A stretch of DNA of 64,000 nucleotides. Source: Streptomyces pyxinae (GTDB lineage Bacteria; Actinomycetota; Actinomycetes; Streptomycetales; Streptomycetaceae). Position 1 is the stretch's first letter; every line of letters begins with the position of its first letter. This document shows positions 35,571-43,352 of the stretch, piece by piece. The position numbers and the translations under genes were made by a program. The stretch lies in assembly GCF_024756275.1 (NCBI RefSeq), contig NZ_JANUGQ010000021.1, positions 1 to 64,000 of the forward strand, given 5' to 3'. The notes below the pieces were generated by a model. The model was not told the origin of the DNA. It saw only the letters and a list, made by a program, of their open reading frames with translations, and ran no database searches.

Positions 35571-36661
35571 GAACCGCCGTCGTCATCGGAACCGGACTGA
35601 TCGGCACCTCCGCCGCTCTGGCGCTCGCCGGGCGCGGGGTCACCGTCCATCTGGTCGACCACGACCCCACCAGCGCCCGGACCGCCGCCGCGCGCGGTGC
35701 GGGCACCACCGAGCCGCCCGAGGGACCGGTCGACCTCGCGGTGGTCGCCGTGCCCCCGGCCCATGTGGCGGCGACCCTGGCCGAGGCCATGCGCGCCGGT
35801 ACGGCCCGGGGCTATCTGGACGTCGCCAGCGTCAAGGGCGGCCCGCAGCGGGAGCTGGCGGCCCTGGGCCTCGACCTGACCTCGTACATCGGCAGCCATC
35901 CGATGTCCGGCCGGGAGCGGTCGGGGCCGCTCGCCGCCACCGCCGACCTCTTCGAGGGCCGCCCCTGGGTGCTCACCCCCACCCGGGAGACCGACACCGA
36001 GGTGCTCAACCTCGCGCTGGAGCTGGTCGCCCTCTGCCGGGCGGTGCCGGTGGTCATGGACGCCGACGCCCACGACCGGGCGGTCGCGCTGGTCTCGCAC
36101 ACCCCGCAGCTGGTCTCCTCGATGGTCGCCGCCCGGCTGGAGGACGCCGACGACACGGCGGTACGGCTCTGCGGCCAGGGCATCCGGGACGTGACCCGGA
36201 TCGCCGCCTCCGACCCGCGCATGTGGGTGGAGATCCTGGCCGCCAACCCCGGCCCGGTGGCCGATGTGCTGGCCGGTGTGGCCGCCGATCTGGACGAGAC
36301 GGTACGGGCGCTGCGCGGCCTCCAGTCGGCCGACGAGGAGAAGCGGCGGGACGGCGCGTCGGGCGTGGCGGACGTGCTGCGCCGGGGCAACGCCGGCCGG
36401 GCCAGGGTGCCCGGCAAGCACGGCGCGGCCCCGGCGGCGTACGAGACGGTGGCCGTCCTCATCAGCGACCAGCCCGGCGAGCTGGCCCGGATCTTCGCGG
36501 ACGCGGGCCGGGCGGGCGTGAACGTCGAGGACGTCCGGATCGAGCACGCCACCGGCCAGCAGGCCGGTCTGGTGCAGCTGATGGTGGAACCGGCGGCGGC
36601 CCCGGGCCTGAGCACCGCCCTGCGCGAGCGCGGCTGGTCACTGCGCCAGCGCCCGGAGTGA
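35567..36661 (+). CDS. tyrA: Prephenate dehydrogenase
   Basis: 364 aa. NAD(P)-binding VIGTGLIGTSAALALAGRG, then SVKGG, the GSHPMSGRERSG substrate-binding block and SHTPQLVSSMVAARL; a C-terminal ACT domain (VLISDQPGELARIFADAGRAGVNVEDVRIEHA, about 290-360) suggests feedback control by tyrosine. It oxidises prephenate to 4-hydroxyphenylpyruvate. GTG overlaps the aroH stop (GTGA). A perfect hairpin terminator follows. Confidence 0.95.
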   Translation: MRTAVVIGTGLIGTSAALALAGRGVTVHLVDHDPTSARTAAARGAGTTEPPEGPVDLAVVAVPPAHVAATLAEAMRAGTARGYLDVASVKGGPQRELAALGLDLTSYIGSHPMSGRERSGPLAATADLFEGRPWVLTPTRETDTEVLNLALELVALCRAVPVVMDADAHDRAVALVSHTPQLVSSMVAARLEDADDTAVRLCGQGIRDVTRIAASDPRMWVEILAANPGPVADVLAGVAADLDETVRALRGLQSADEEKRRDGASGVADVLRRGNAGRARVPGKHGAAPAAYETVAVLISDQPGELARIFADAGRAGVNVEDVRIEHATGQQAGLVQLMVEPAAAPGLSTALRERGWSLRQRPE

Positions 36662-36675
36662 CGGCAGAGGCCGGT

Positions 36676-36711
36676 CCGCTTCCGTACCGGTAGGGACCGG
36701 TACGGAAGCGG
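36676..36711 (+). terminator. aroH-tyrA terminator
   Basis: Perfect 16-bp stem (36676-36691 with 36696-36711) and AGGG loop, 15 nt after the tyrA stop. Confidence 0.9.
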
Positions 36712-36949
36712 GGCGGACGGCTTGGGTGGGCGGCCGGGGCCGGACCACCGGGCCGGCGGTCGGTACGTACGGGTGGCCGGGGCGGCCACGGGGTGACCGA
36801 CGGGGCGGAGCCGAAGACGACGATCGGGCGGCCGGCGGACGGTGGTGACACCGGGGCGAACGGGGAAAGCGCCGGCGTGATCGACGGGCCGGCGGCCGGG
36901 GTGAACGGCCGGGACGGCGTCCGGACGGCGACCCGGCGACCGACGGGCC

Positions 36950-37245
36950 GGAACCGGGGGCGACCGACGGGCCGGGGCCGGGACGACCGGCGGCCGGGAC
37001 CGGGGGCGACCGATGGGCCGGGACCGGGACGACCGGCGGGCCGGGGCCGGAGCCGGAGAAGACGGCCAGGGCCGGGACGACCGATGAGCCGGGACCGGGC
37101 CCGCCGCCCGCGGGCCGCGGGCCGGAGCCGGGGACGGAGAAGGCGGCCGGGACCGGGGGCGACCGACGGGCCAGGGCCAGGACGACCGATGGGCCGGGAC
37201 CGGGGGCGGCCGGCGGGCCGGGGCCCGGAGATGGGGGCCCGGCCG
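36950..37245 (+). repeat. Degenerate GGGCCGGGACCGGG repeats
   Basis: About 300 bp of interspersed units such as CGACCGATGGGCCGGGACCGG recur with spacings that vary around 20-24 and multiples thereof (for example near 37006, 37076, 37186). Confidence 0.7.
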
Positions 37246-37437
37246 GGGGTGATGCCCGTCACCCGGGGCGAGGCGGGACGCCCGGGACGGCGAGCCCGTA
37301 CGCCGGTGGCCCGCCCCTCCCCGGGCGGGCTGGGCCGAACGGGTGCGAGGGGTGGCGGCGGCAGTCGGTAATCTGGTGGCGGGCCCCTCGGCAATCGGCC
37401 GGCCCACTCCTCGCGTACCAGGAAGGTGTCCGACACC

Positions 37438-38109
37438 GTGGAATCCGTGATCGTCGCCATCGACGGCCCCTCCGGCACGGGGAAGTCGAGCACCTCGAAG
37501 GCGGTCGCCGCCAAGCTGGGGCTCAGCTACCTGGACACCGGGGCGCAGTACCGCGCGATCACCTGGTGGATGCTCAGCAACGGGGTGGACCCGGACGACG
37601 CCGACGCGGTGGCCTCGGCGGCCGGGAAGCCGGCCATCGTCTCCGGCACCGACCCGTCCCGGCCGACGATCACCGTGGACGGCCTGGACGCCGCCGGACC
37701 GATCCGTACGCCGGAGGTCACCGCCAAGGTCAGCGCGGTCAGCGCGGTGCCCGAGGTGCGCACCCGGATCACCGATCTCCAGCGGTCCATCGCCGCCGGA
37801 GCGCCCGGCGGCATCGTGGTGGAGGGCCGGGACATCGGCACCACCGTGCTGCCCGACGCGGATCTGAAGATCTTCCTGACCGCCTCCCCGGAGGCCCGTG
37901 CCGCCCGCCGCTCCGGCGAGCTCAAGGGCGCCGACGTGGCGGCCACCCGCGAACTGCTGGTCCGGCGGGACGCGGCCGACTCCAGCCGCAAGACCTCCCC
38001 GCTCGCCAAGGCGGCCGACGCGGTCGAGGTGGACACCACCGAGCTGACCCTCGACCAGGTCATCGAGTGCGTCGTCACCCTGGTCGAGGAGAAGCGGGCC
38101 GTCGCGTGA
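37438..38109 (+). CDS. cmk: Cytidylate kinase
   Basis: 223 aa. IVAIDGPSGTGKSSTSKAVA is the P-loop, LDTGAQYRAITWW and VEGRDIGTTVLPDADLKIFLTASPEARAARR are the CMP-binding and lid signatures. It phosphorylates CMP/dCMP, the salvage counterpart of pyrG upstream. GTG 37438 has AGGAAGG (37420-37426) at 11 nt; GTG 37426 is in frame but overlaps that site. The stop overlaps the GTG of plsC. Confidence 0.95.
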   Translation: MESVIVAIDGPSGTGKSSTSKAVAAKLGLSYLDTGAQYRAITWWMLSNGVDPDDADAVASAAGKPAIVSGTDPSRPTITVDGLDAAGPIRTPEVTAKVSAVSAVPEVRTRITDLQRSIAAGAPGGIVVEGRDIGTTVLPDADLKIFLTASPEARAARRSGELKGADVAATRELLVRRDAADSSRKTSPLAKAADAVEVDTTELTLDQVIECVVTLVEEKRAVA

Positions 38110-38810
38110 CGACGTCCGCGCCCCGCGCCGGATCGGCCGGCCCCGATCGCGCGACCCCGTCGGCCCGGGGCGCGGCGGTCGGCCGGGGCATCGGCATCGG
38201 GCTGATGTACGGGCTGTGGCGGCCCCGGGTGCTCGGCGCCTGGCGGGTGCCGGCCGCGGGACCGGTGATCCTCGCGGTCAACCACGCCCACAATCTCGAC
38301 GGGCCGATGCTCATGGGCACCGCGCCCCGGCCGGTGCACTTCCTGATCAAGCAGGAGGCGTTCACCGGCCCGCTCGACCCCTTCCTGCGCGGCATCGGGC
38401 AGCTTCCGGTGGACCGGTCCGGCACCGACCGCACCGCCGTCACCGCCGCGCTGGACGTGCTGGCGGCCGGCGGAGTCCTGGGGATCTTCCCGGAGGGCAC
38501 CAGGGGCGGGGGCGACTTCGCCTCGCTGCGGGCCGGCCTGGCGTACTTCGCGGTACGCGCGGGAGCGCCGATCGTCCCGGTCGCCGTCCTCGGCAGCGCC
38601 GAGCGGCGCGGCCGGCTGATATCGGCACTGCCCCCGCTGCGCGGCCGGGTGGACGTGGTCTTCGGGGACGCCTTCGAGGCCGGTGACGGCAGCGGCCGGC
38701 GCACCCGGACGGCCCTGGACGAGGCCACCGTACGCATCCAGGAACGGCTGACCGCCCACCTGGAAAACGCCAGGCGTCTCACCGGCCGCCGGGCGACACT
38801 GGACACCTGA
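38106..38810 (+). CDS. 1-acylglycerol-3-phosphate acyltransferase family
   Basis: 234 aa. NHAHNLD provides the HX4D catalytic motif and GIFPEGTRG the second; a hydrophobic stretch near the N-terminus suggests membrane association. PlsC-type enzymes acylate lysophosphatidic acid in phospholipid synthesis; the exact substrate cannot be read. GTGA overlap with cmk. The cmk-plsC-der order is conserved in actinobacteria. Confidence 0.93.
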   Translation: MTTSAPRAGSAGPDRATPSARGAAVGRGIGIGLMYGLWRPRVLGAWRVPAAGPVILAVNHAHNLDGPMLMGTAPRPVHFLIKQEAFTGPLDPFLRGIGQLPVDRSGTDRTAVTAALDVLAAGGVLGIFPEGTRGGGDFASLRAGLAYFAVRAGAPIVPVAVLGSAERRGRLISALPPLRGRVDVVFGDAFEAGDGSGRRTRTALDEATVRIQERLTAHLENARRLTGRRATLDT

Positions 38811-38900
38811 CCGCGACGGACCGGGCCGGTGACCACCGGTCCGGCCACCGGCCCGGTCGGCCGGCGACTCGCGGTAGCGGGTCCCCACCGGGTCCGTCGA

Positions 38901-38980
38901 TGACGAAGCACGCCGAAGAACGCCATAGCACGTCGAAGAACGCCATAGCACGTCGAAGAACGCTGTAGCACGCCGAAGCA
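38901..38980 (+). repeat. 20-bp tandem repeat, four units
   Basis: Four head-to-tail 20-bp units start at 38901, 38921, 38941 and 38961; the second and third are identical (CGCCATAGCACGTCGAAGAA). A partial fifth runs into the der ribosome-binding site. The array is lower in GC than its surroundings. Confidence 0.9.
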
Positions 38981-39005
38981 CGCCGAAGAACGAGGAACGG
39001 ACTTC

Positions 39006-40454
39006 ATGAACGACCAGCACGACCACGGGGCACTTGGCGACGCCGAGTACACGGAGTTCATGGAGCTCGCCGCCGAAGAGGGCTTCGACATCGAGGACGT
39101 CGAGGGCGCGATCGAGGAGGCCGGGCACGGCCCGCTTCCCGTCCTCGCCGTCGTCGGCCGGCCCAATGTCGGCAAGTCGACCCTGGTGAACCGGATCATC
39201 GGCCGCCGCGAGGCGGTCGTCGAGGACAAGCCCGGCGTCACCCGCGACCGGGTCACCTACGAGGCCGAGTGGGCCGGCCGCCGCTTCAAGGTGGTGGACA
39301 CCGGCGGCTGGGAACAGGACGTGCTCGGCATCGACGCCTCCGTCGCCGCCCAGGCCGAGTACGCCATCGAGGCGGCCGACGCGGTCGTCTTCGTGGTGGA
39401 CGCCTCGGTCGGCGCCACCGACACCGACGAGGCCGTCGTCCGGCTGCTCCGCCGGGCCAAGAAGCCCGTGGTGCTGGCCGCCAACAAGGTCGACGGCCCC
39501 TCCGGCGAGGCCGACGCCACCGCGCTCTGGGGCCTCGGCCTGGGCGAGCCGTACCCGGTCTCCGCGCTGCACGGCCGGGGCACCGGCGATCTGCTGGACG
39601 AGATCCTCAAGGCGCTGCCCGAGGCTCCCGAGCAGCGGTTCGGCAACGCGCCCGGCGGGCCGCGCCGGATCGCCCTGATCGGCCGCCCCAACGTGGGCAA
39701 GTCCTCCATGCTCAACAAGGTGGCCCGGGCGGAGCGGGTGGTCGTCAACGAGCTGGCCGGCACCACCCGGGACCCGGTCGACGAGCAGATCGAGCTGGGC
39801 GGCAAGACCTGGACCTTCGTGGACACCGCCGGCATCCGGCGCCGGGTCCACCTCCAGGAGGGCGCCGACTACTACGCCTCGCTGCGCACCGCCGCCGCCG
39901 TCGAGAAGGCGGAGGTCGCGGTCGTCCTGATCGACACCACCGAGTCCATCTCGGTGCAGGACCAGCGGATCATCACCATGGCCGTGGAGGCGGGCCGGGC
40001 GCTCGTCATCGCCTACAACAAGTGGGACGACCTGGACGAGGAGCGGCGCTACTACCTGGAGCGCGAGATCGAGACCGAGATGCAGCAGGTCTCCTGGGCG
40101 CCCCGGGTCAATGTCTCGGCCCGCACCGGCCGCCACATGGAGAAGCTGGTCCCGGCGATCGAGACCGCGCTCGCCGGCTGGGAGACCCGCGTCCCGACCG
40201 GCCGGCTCAACGCCTTCCTCGGTGAGCTGGTCGCCGCCCACCCGCACCCCATCCGGGGCGGCAAGCAGCCCCGCATCCTGTTCGGCACCCAGGCGGGCAC
40301 CAAGCCGCCCCGGTTCGTGCTCTTCGCCTCCGGCTTCCTGGAGCACGGCTACCGCCGGTTCGTGGAGCGCCGGCTCCGCGAGGAGTTCGGCTTCGAGGGC
40401 ACCCCGATCCACATCTCGGTCCGGGTGCGCGAGAAGCGCGGCCGCAAGAAGTAG
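39006..40454 (+). CDS. der: Ribosome biogenesis GTPase Der (EngA)
   Basis: 482 aa. Two tandem GTPase domains, with GRPNVGKST (from about residue 51) and GRPNVGKSS (from about 227) P-loops, DTGGWE and DTAGIRR G3 motifs, NKVD and NKWD G4 motifs, and a C-terminal KH-like domain (LFASGFLEHGYRRFVERRLREEFGFEGTPIHISVR). It is essential for 50S assembly. A 45-residue acidic N-terminal extension is typical of actinobacteria. The AGGAA site lies in the last repeat unit, about 9 nt before ATG. Confidence 0.97.
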   Translation: MNDQHDHGALGDAEYTEFMELAAEEGFDIEDVEGAIEEAGHGPLPVLAVVGRPNVGKSTLVNRIIGRREAVVEDKPGVTRDRVTYEAEWAGRRFKVVDTGGWEQDVLGIDASVAAQAEYAIEAADAVVFVVDASVGATDTDEAVVRLLRRAKKPVVLAANKVDGPSGEADATALWGLGLGEPYPVSALHGRGTGDLLDEILKALPEAPEQRFGNAPGGPRRIALIGRPNVGKSSMLNKVARAERVVVNELAGTTRDPVDEQIELGGKTWTFVDTAGIRRRVHLQEGADYYASLRTAAAVEKAEVAVVLIDTTESISVQDQRIITMAVEAGRALVIAYNKWDDLDEERRYYLEREIETEMQQVSWAPRVNVSARTGRHMEKLVPAIETALAGWETRVPTGRLNAFLGELVAAHPHPIRGGKQPRILFGTQAGTKPPRFVLFASGFLEHGYRRFVERRLREEFGFEGTPIHISVRVREKRGRKK

Positions 40455-40470
40455 CCGACAGGCAGGGAAC

Positions 40471-40501
40471 GCCCCCGTCCCGGGATGCCCGGGCCGGGGG
40501 C
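40471..40501 (+). terminator. der terminator
   Basis: A 14-bp stem with one mismatch (40471-40484 with 40488-40501) and ATG loop lies 16 nt after der, followed by TTCT. Confidence 0.75.
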
Positions 40502-40669
40502 TTCTCCGTCCGTACCGGCTTCCCCGCTGCCCGGCGGCTCCGTCGCCTGCCGGCCCGGGGCCGTGACCCGGGCGGCGGCCTCCCACCTGGGAGACGTGTC
40601 CCGGGCGGCGGCCGTCCCGTACGGGGGTACGGACCGTGAGCCCGGGCGGGGCCCCGTACGGCGCCGGGG

Positions 40670-41206
40670 TCAGGTCTCCCGGCGGGGGGCCGGGGGGAGG
40701 GCCGGGAAGTGACCGGCGTGCGGGCGGACCGCCACCGGCTGCCACTGGCCCGGATAGCCGGAGTGCGGGTGCGCCTGCGGAGGGCTCGGGATCGTCTGGG
40801 TGGCGTACGCCCCGGCGCGCATCCCGCCGTAGGTGAGACCGGTGCCCGAGGTGCCGGAGCCGGTGGAGAACGCCTTGAAGCCCATGTCCTCCTCGCCGCT
40901 CCGGTCGCCCGGCAGGGTCCGGAACGACCGCAGGTACTCCGAGTACAGCGCGTCGTAGATCGGCGTCGCCGAGACGCCCGGCGAGCTCTCCTGCGCCGGG
41001 CGCATGGCGGGAATCTGCTGGTACGACTGGCGGGCGGGTTCGTATGGGTGCACGTAGGAGCCAACGACCCCGCCGCCCGTCGGATGCGGCCCGGGCGCGG
41101 AATGCGCGGGGCGGCGCACCGCGTGCCGGCCGGTGCCGGGGGCGGACGACGGCACCGGCACGAGCGGTACGGGCCCGGGGCCCCGGCTCTGGTGGCGCTC
41201 GTCCAT
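40670..41206 (-). CDS. Conserved hypothetical protein, Pro/Gln-rich
   Basis: 178 aa, not recognised as a known domain. Pro/Gly/His-rich ends flank a conserved-looking core (YDALYSEYLRSFRTLPGDRSGEEDMGFKAFSTG, about 85-117). Its ATG overlaps the stop of the upstream gene (ATGA at 41203-41206), which is good evidence of translation and of joint function with that gene. No signal peptide or membrane segment. Confidence 0.78.
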   Translation of the reverse strand: MDERHQSRGPGPVPLVPVPSSAPGTGRHAVRRPAHSAPGPHPTGGGVVGSYVHPYEPARQSYQQIPAMRPAQESSPGVSATPIYDALYSEYLRSFRTLPGDRSGEEDMGFKAFSTGSGTSGTGLTYGGMRAGAYATQTIPSPPQAHPHSGYPGQWQPVAVRPHAGHFPALPPAPRRET

Positions 41207-42000
41207 CAGGTGCCGGCCAGCGGCATGGCGGCGGCGACCAGCAGGCCGTTGGCCGCGGCCTTCTCCAGCGCGTCGCGCATCAGGTCCTCGCGCGGCTGCT
41301 GGCCGATGGAGCCGACCGGGGCGGCGAAGACCAGCACCGTGTGCGACTTGTTGGCGGCCGTGCGCCAGCCCTCGGTCACCTGGAGCGGCTGGTGCGCCTG
41401 CCACCAGGAGACCGGGCTGCCGCCGCCGCCCGTGCCCGGCTGGAGGATGGCGTGCAGCTGGCCCATGGCGAGCAGCACCGACCAGCCCCCGAGCACGGCG
41501 GGCCTGCGGTTGACGTCCGTCACCGGCTGGAAGCCCTGCTCGATCAGGAGCGGCAGGAACTCGTCGCCGCCACCGGCGGTGCCGGGCCGGGCGATCCGCG
41601 CGGTCGGCTCCACCACCAGCGCCGGGTGCAGCTCGTTCTCGACCAGCACCAGGCCGCTGGTGACGCCCAGCACCGCCTGGTTGCCGGCGGCGGGCGGGGC
41701 GGTCTGCGCCGGGACCTGCTGCTGCCCGCCGGTGATGGAGCGGACGGCGCCCTGCAACTGCTCCTCGGCGACCTGGACCACCTGCGAGGGGATGCAGGTG
41801 GCGTGGGCGAAGGCGAGGACCGCCGTCTCCTCGCCGACGAACAGCACGGTGCTGGTGCGCTCCTGGTCGGAGTCGCCCGGCGTGCGGCAGGAGGTGCAGT
41901 CGTAGCTGCCCGGTGCGTTGTCGCCGGCGAGCAGCCGGTCGGCCTCTTCGTCGCCGATCTCGGCGCGTACGTCCTCGCTGACGTCCAGCATGCGCGGCAC
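41206..42000 (-). CDS. Conserved hypothetical protein with Cys motif
   Basis: 264 aa, no recognised family. YDCTSCRTPGD and, 45 residues on, HATCIPSQ together offer a C-x2-C...H-x2-C set that could bind zinc. The rest is an alpha/beta-type pattern with two similar halves (VLGVTSGLVLVENELHPALVVEPTARI and VLVFAAPVGSIG). GTG 42000 is supported by GAGGAG about 8 nt upstream on the minus strand; ATG 41991 is the alternative. First gene of a coupled pair. Confidence 0.82.
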   Translation of the reverse strand: MPRMLDVSEDVRAEIGDEEADRLLAGDNAPGSYDCTSCRTPGDSDQERTSTVLFVGEETAVLAFAHATCIPSQVVQVAEEQLQGAVRSITGGQQQVPAQTAPPAAGNQAVLGVTSGLVLVENELHPALVVEPTARIARPGTAGGGDEFLPLLIEQGFQPVTDVNRRPAVLGGWSVLLAMGQLHAILQPGTGGGGSPVSWWQAHQPLQVTEGWRTAANKSHTVLVFAAPVGSIGQQPREDLMRDALEKAAANGLLVAAAMPLAGT

Positions 42001-42412
42001 GGGTGGCTCCTCGGACTCGGTGCGTGCGGTGCCGGGCGTTTCCCGGCACGTCTCATGAAGAGTTCAACGGGCGAGCCGGGGCCGGGGTCACGCGTCCGGC
42101 ACGGGCTAATCGCACCCGTCCGGTACGACGTCCCGCCGCCCCGTACGGCTCCGGGGCACGGGCCGGCCCCCGGGTCCCGACAGCCCGGTACGGCTCCGTC
42201 CCACGGGCCCGGCACGGCGTCCCGGGGGCCCGTACGGCGCCGGAGTCCGGGCCCGCCGCACGGGTGGTCCGGTACGGCTCCGGTACGGCTCAGGGACGCG
42301 GCCCCGCCCCACGGCCCGGTACCGCTTCCGGGGCCGCCGACCGGGTGGCACCGGGCCCCGCCGGCCGCGCGGCGCCGCCGCCGGTCCCGGACCGGCCGCC
42401 TAGCGTGGCGCG
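42001..42412. other. Divergent intergenic region, repeats
   Basis: Many imperfect copies of CCCGGTACGGCTCCG and CACGGGCCCG run from about 42110 to 42330. TAGCGT (42401-42406) is the likely -10 of the Rpf gene. I looked for the c-di-AMP (ydaO) riboswitch found ahead of other streptomycete rpf genes and do not see it. Confidence 0.5.
42401..42406 (+). promoter_or_regulatory. -10 hexamer of Rpf-LysM gene (leaderless)
   Basis: TAGCGT ends 6 nt before the ATG at 42413 and no ribosome-binding site intervenes. Confidence 0.5.
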
Positions 42413-43135
42413 ATGCCGACGTTCCGCCTCGGGCCGGTCTCCGCACTGGCCGCCGCGCTGCTCGCCCTGTCCGCCGCCCCGGTCGCCCACGCCGCCCCGG
42501 CGCCCGCCGCCCGGCCCGCCGCCCCCGCCGGCCCGGAAGCCGCCCCCGCTCCCGGCCTCACCCGCGCTCCCGGGCCCGTCCCGGCTCCCGCTCCCCGCTC
42601 CACCCCCGCTCCCGGCCCCGCCGCCGCCGTCCCCGCCGGGCGGCCGGTCACCGCCCCGCCGCCCGCCCCGGGCGCGCACGGGCACCCGCACTACGACGAG
42701 GTGGAGACCGTCCCGTACGCCTGCGCGGCCGAGGGCTGGCCGTGGAGCTGTGTCGCCTCCTGCGAGTCCAGCGGCCGCTGGGACCTCAACACCGGGAACG
42801 GCTTCTACGGCGGGCTCCAGTTCCGCCAGTCCACCTGGGAGCAGTACGGCGGCCTCGGGCACGCCAAGCGCGCCGACCTCGCCACCAAGGAGCAGCAGAT
42901 CACCGTCGCCCAGGAGGTGCTGCGGTGGCAGGGCTGGGGCGCCTGGCCCGAGTGCTCCAAGAAGTACGGCCTCTCCGGTCGGGCGCACACCGTCCAGCCC
43001 GGCGACACCCTCAGCGCCGTGGCCCGCCGCTTCTCGGTGAAGGGCGGCTGGGAGGCCCTCTACGCCGCCAACAAGGCGGTGGTGGGCCCCGACCCCGGCA
43101 AGATCAAGCCGGGCATGCTGCTCACTCTCCCCTGA
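42413..43135 (+). CDS. Secreted Rpf-like transglycosylase with LysM domain
   Basis: 240 aa. Signal peptide 1-27 (cleavage after AHA), a Pro/Ala-rich wall-spanning linker (28-95), an Rpf/lysozyme-like domain (WPWSCVASCESSGRWDLNTGNGFYGGLQFRQSTWEQYGG; the Glu in CESSGRW is the expected catalytic acid) with two nearby Cys, and a C-terminal LysM (HTVQPGDTLSAVARRF..GGWEALYAANKAVVGPDPGKIKPGMLLTLP) for peptidoglycan binding. Such proteins cut peptidoglycan during germination and growth. Leaderless start predicted (TAGCGT 6 nt upstream). Confidence 0.93.
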   Translation: MPTFRLGPVSALAAALLALSAAPVAHAAPAPAARPAAPAGPEAAPAPGLTRAPGPVPAPAPRSTPAPGPAAAVPAGRPVTAPPPAPGAHGHPHYDEVETVPYACAAEGWPWSCVASCESSGRWDLNTGNGFYGGLQFRQSTWEQYGGLGHAKRADLATKEQQITVAQEVLRWQGWGAWPECSKKYGLSGRAHTVQPGDTLSAVARRFSVKGGWEALYAANKAVVGPDPGKIKPGMLLTLP

Positions 43136-43182
43136 CGGCCCGGACCTCCCGGGGCCGAGGGGAGGAGGCCGTTCCGGTCGCC

Positions 43183-43204
43183 GCCCTCCCGGCACCGGGA
43201 GGGC
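43183..43204 (+). terminator. Terminator after Rpf gene
   Basis: GCCCTCCCG (43183-43191) pairs with CGGGAGGGC (43196-43204) over a 4-nt loop. Confidence 0.65.
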
Positions 43205-43352
43205 CGGCGGTCCCGCCGCCCCGCCGGTCACCCCGGCCCGGTCCCGTACCGCGCAGGCGCAGTACAGTCCGTGGGGGGCCCGCCCGGGGCCACCACCAGC
43301 AACGACCAGCGAGACGGACAGTCCGGACGGACCGGGGGGACGCGGCGACGCG

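Larger units (their letters stand above)
36662..37437. other. Gene-free region before cmk, GC repeat array
   Basis: Apart from the tyrA terminator and a possible cmk -10 (TAATCT, 37369-37374) it holds no gene. A 192-aa plus-strand frame (36793-37371) is Arg/Gly/Pro-rich, has no ribosome-binding site and is produced by the repeat array, so I reject it. Confidence 0.6.

Noticed and set aside
36950..37250. CRISPR array
   Set aside because: Repeat units are short, degenerate and not separated by unique spacers of constant length; no cas genes are present. The same holds for the arrays at 3760 and 38901.
36793..37371. 192-codon frame before cmk
   Set aside because: Entirely repeat-derived Arg/Gly/Pro sequence with no start signal.
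42110..42412. Possible c-di-AMP (ydaO-type) riboswitch upstream of the Rpf gene
   Set aside because: Such switches precede other streptomycete rpf genes, but the repeats here show none of the conserved ydaO segments I know, and a -10 box 6 nt from the start leaves no leader.
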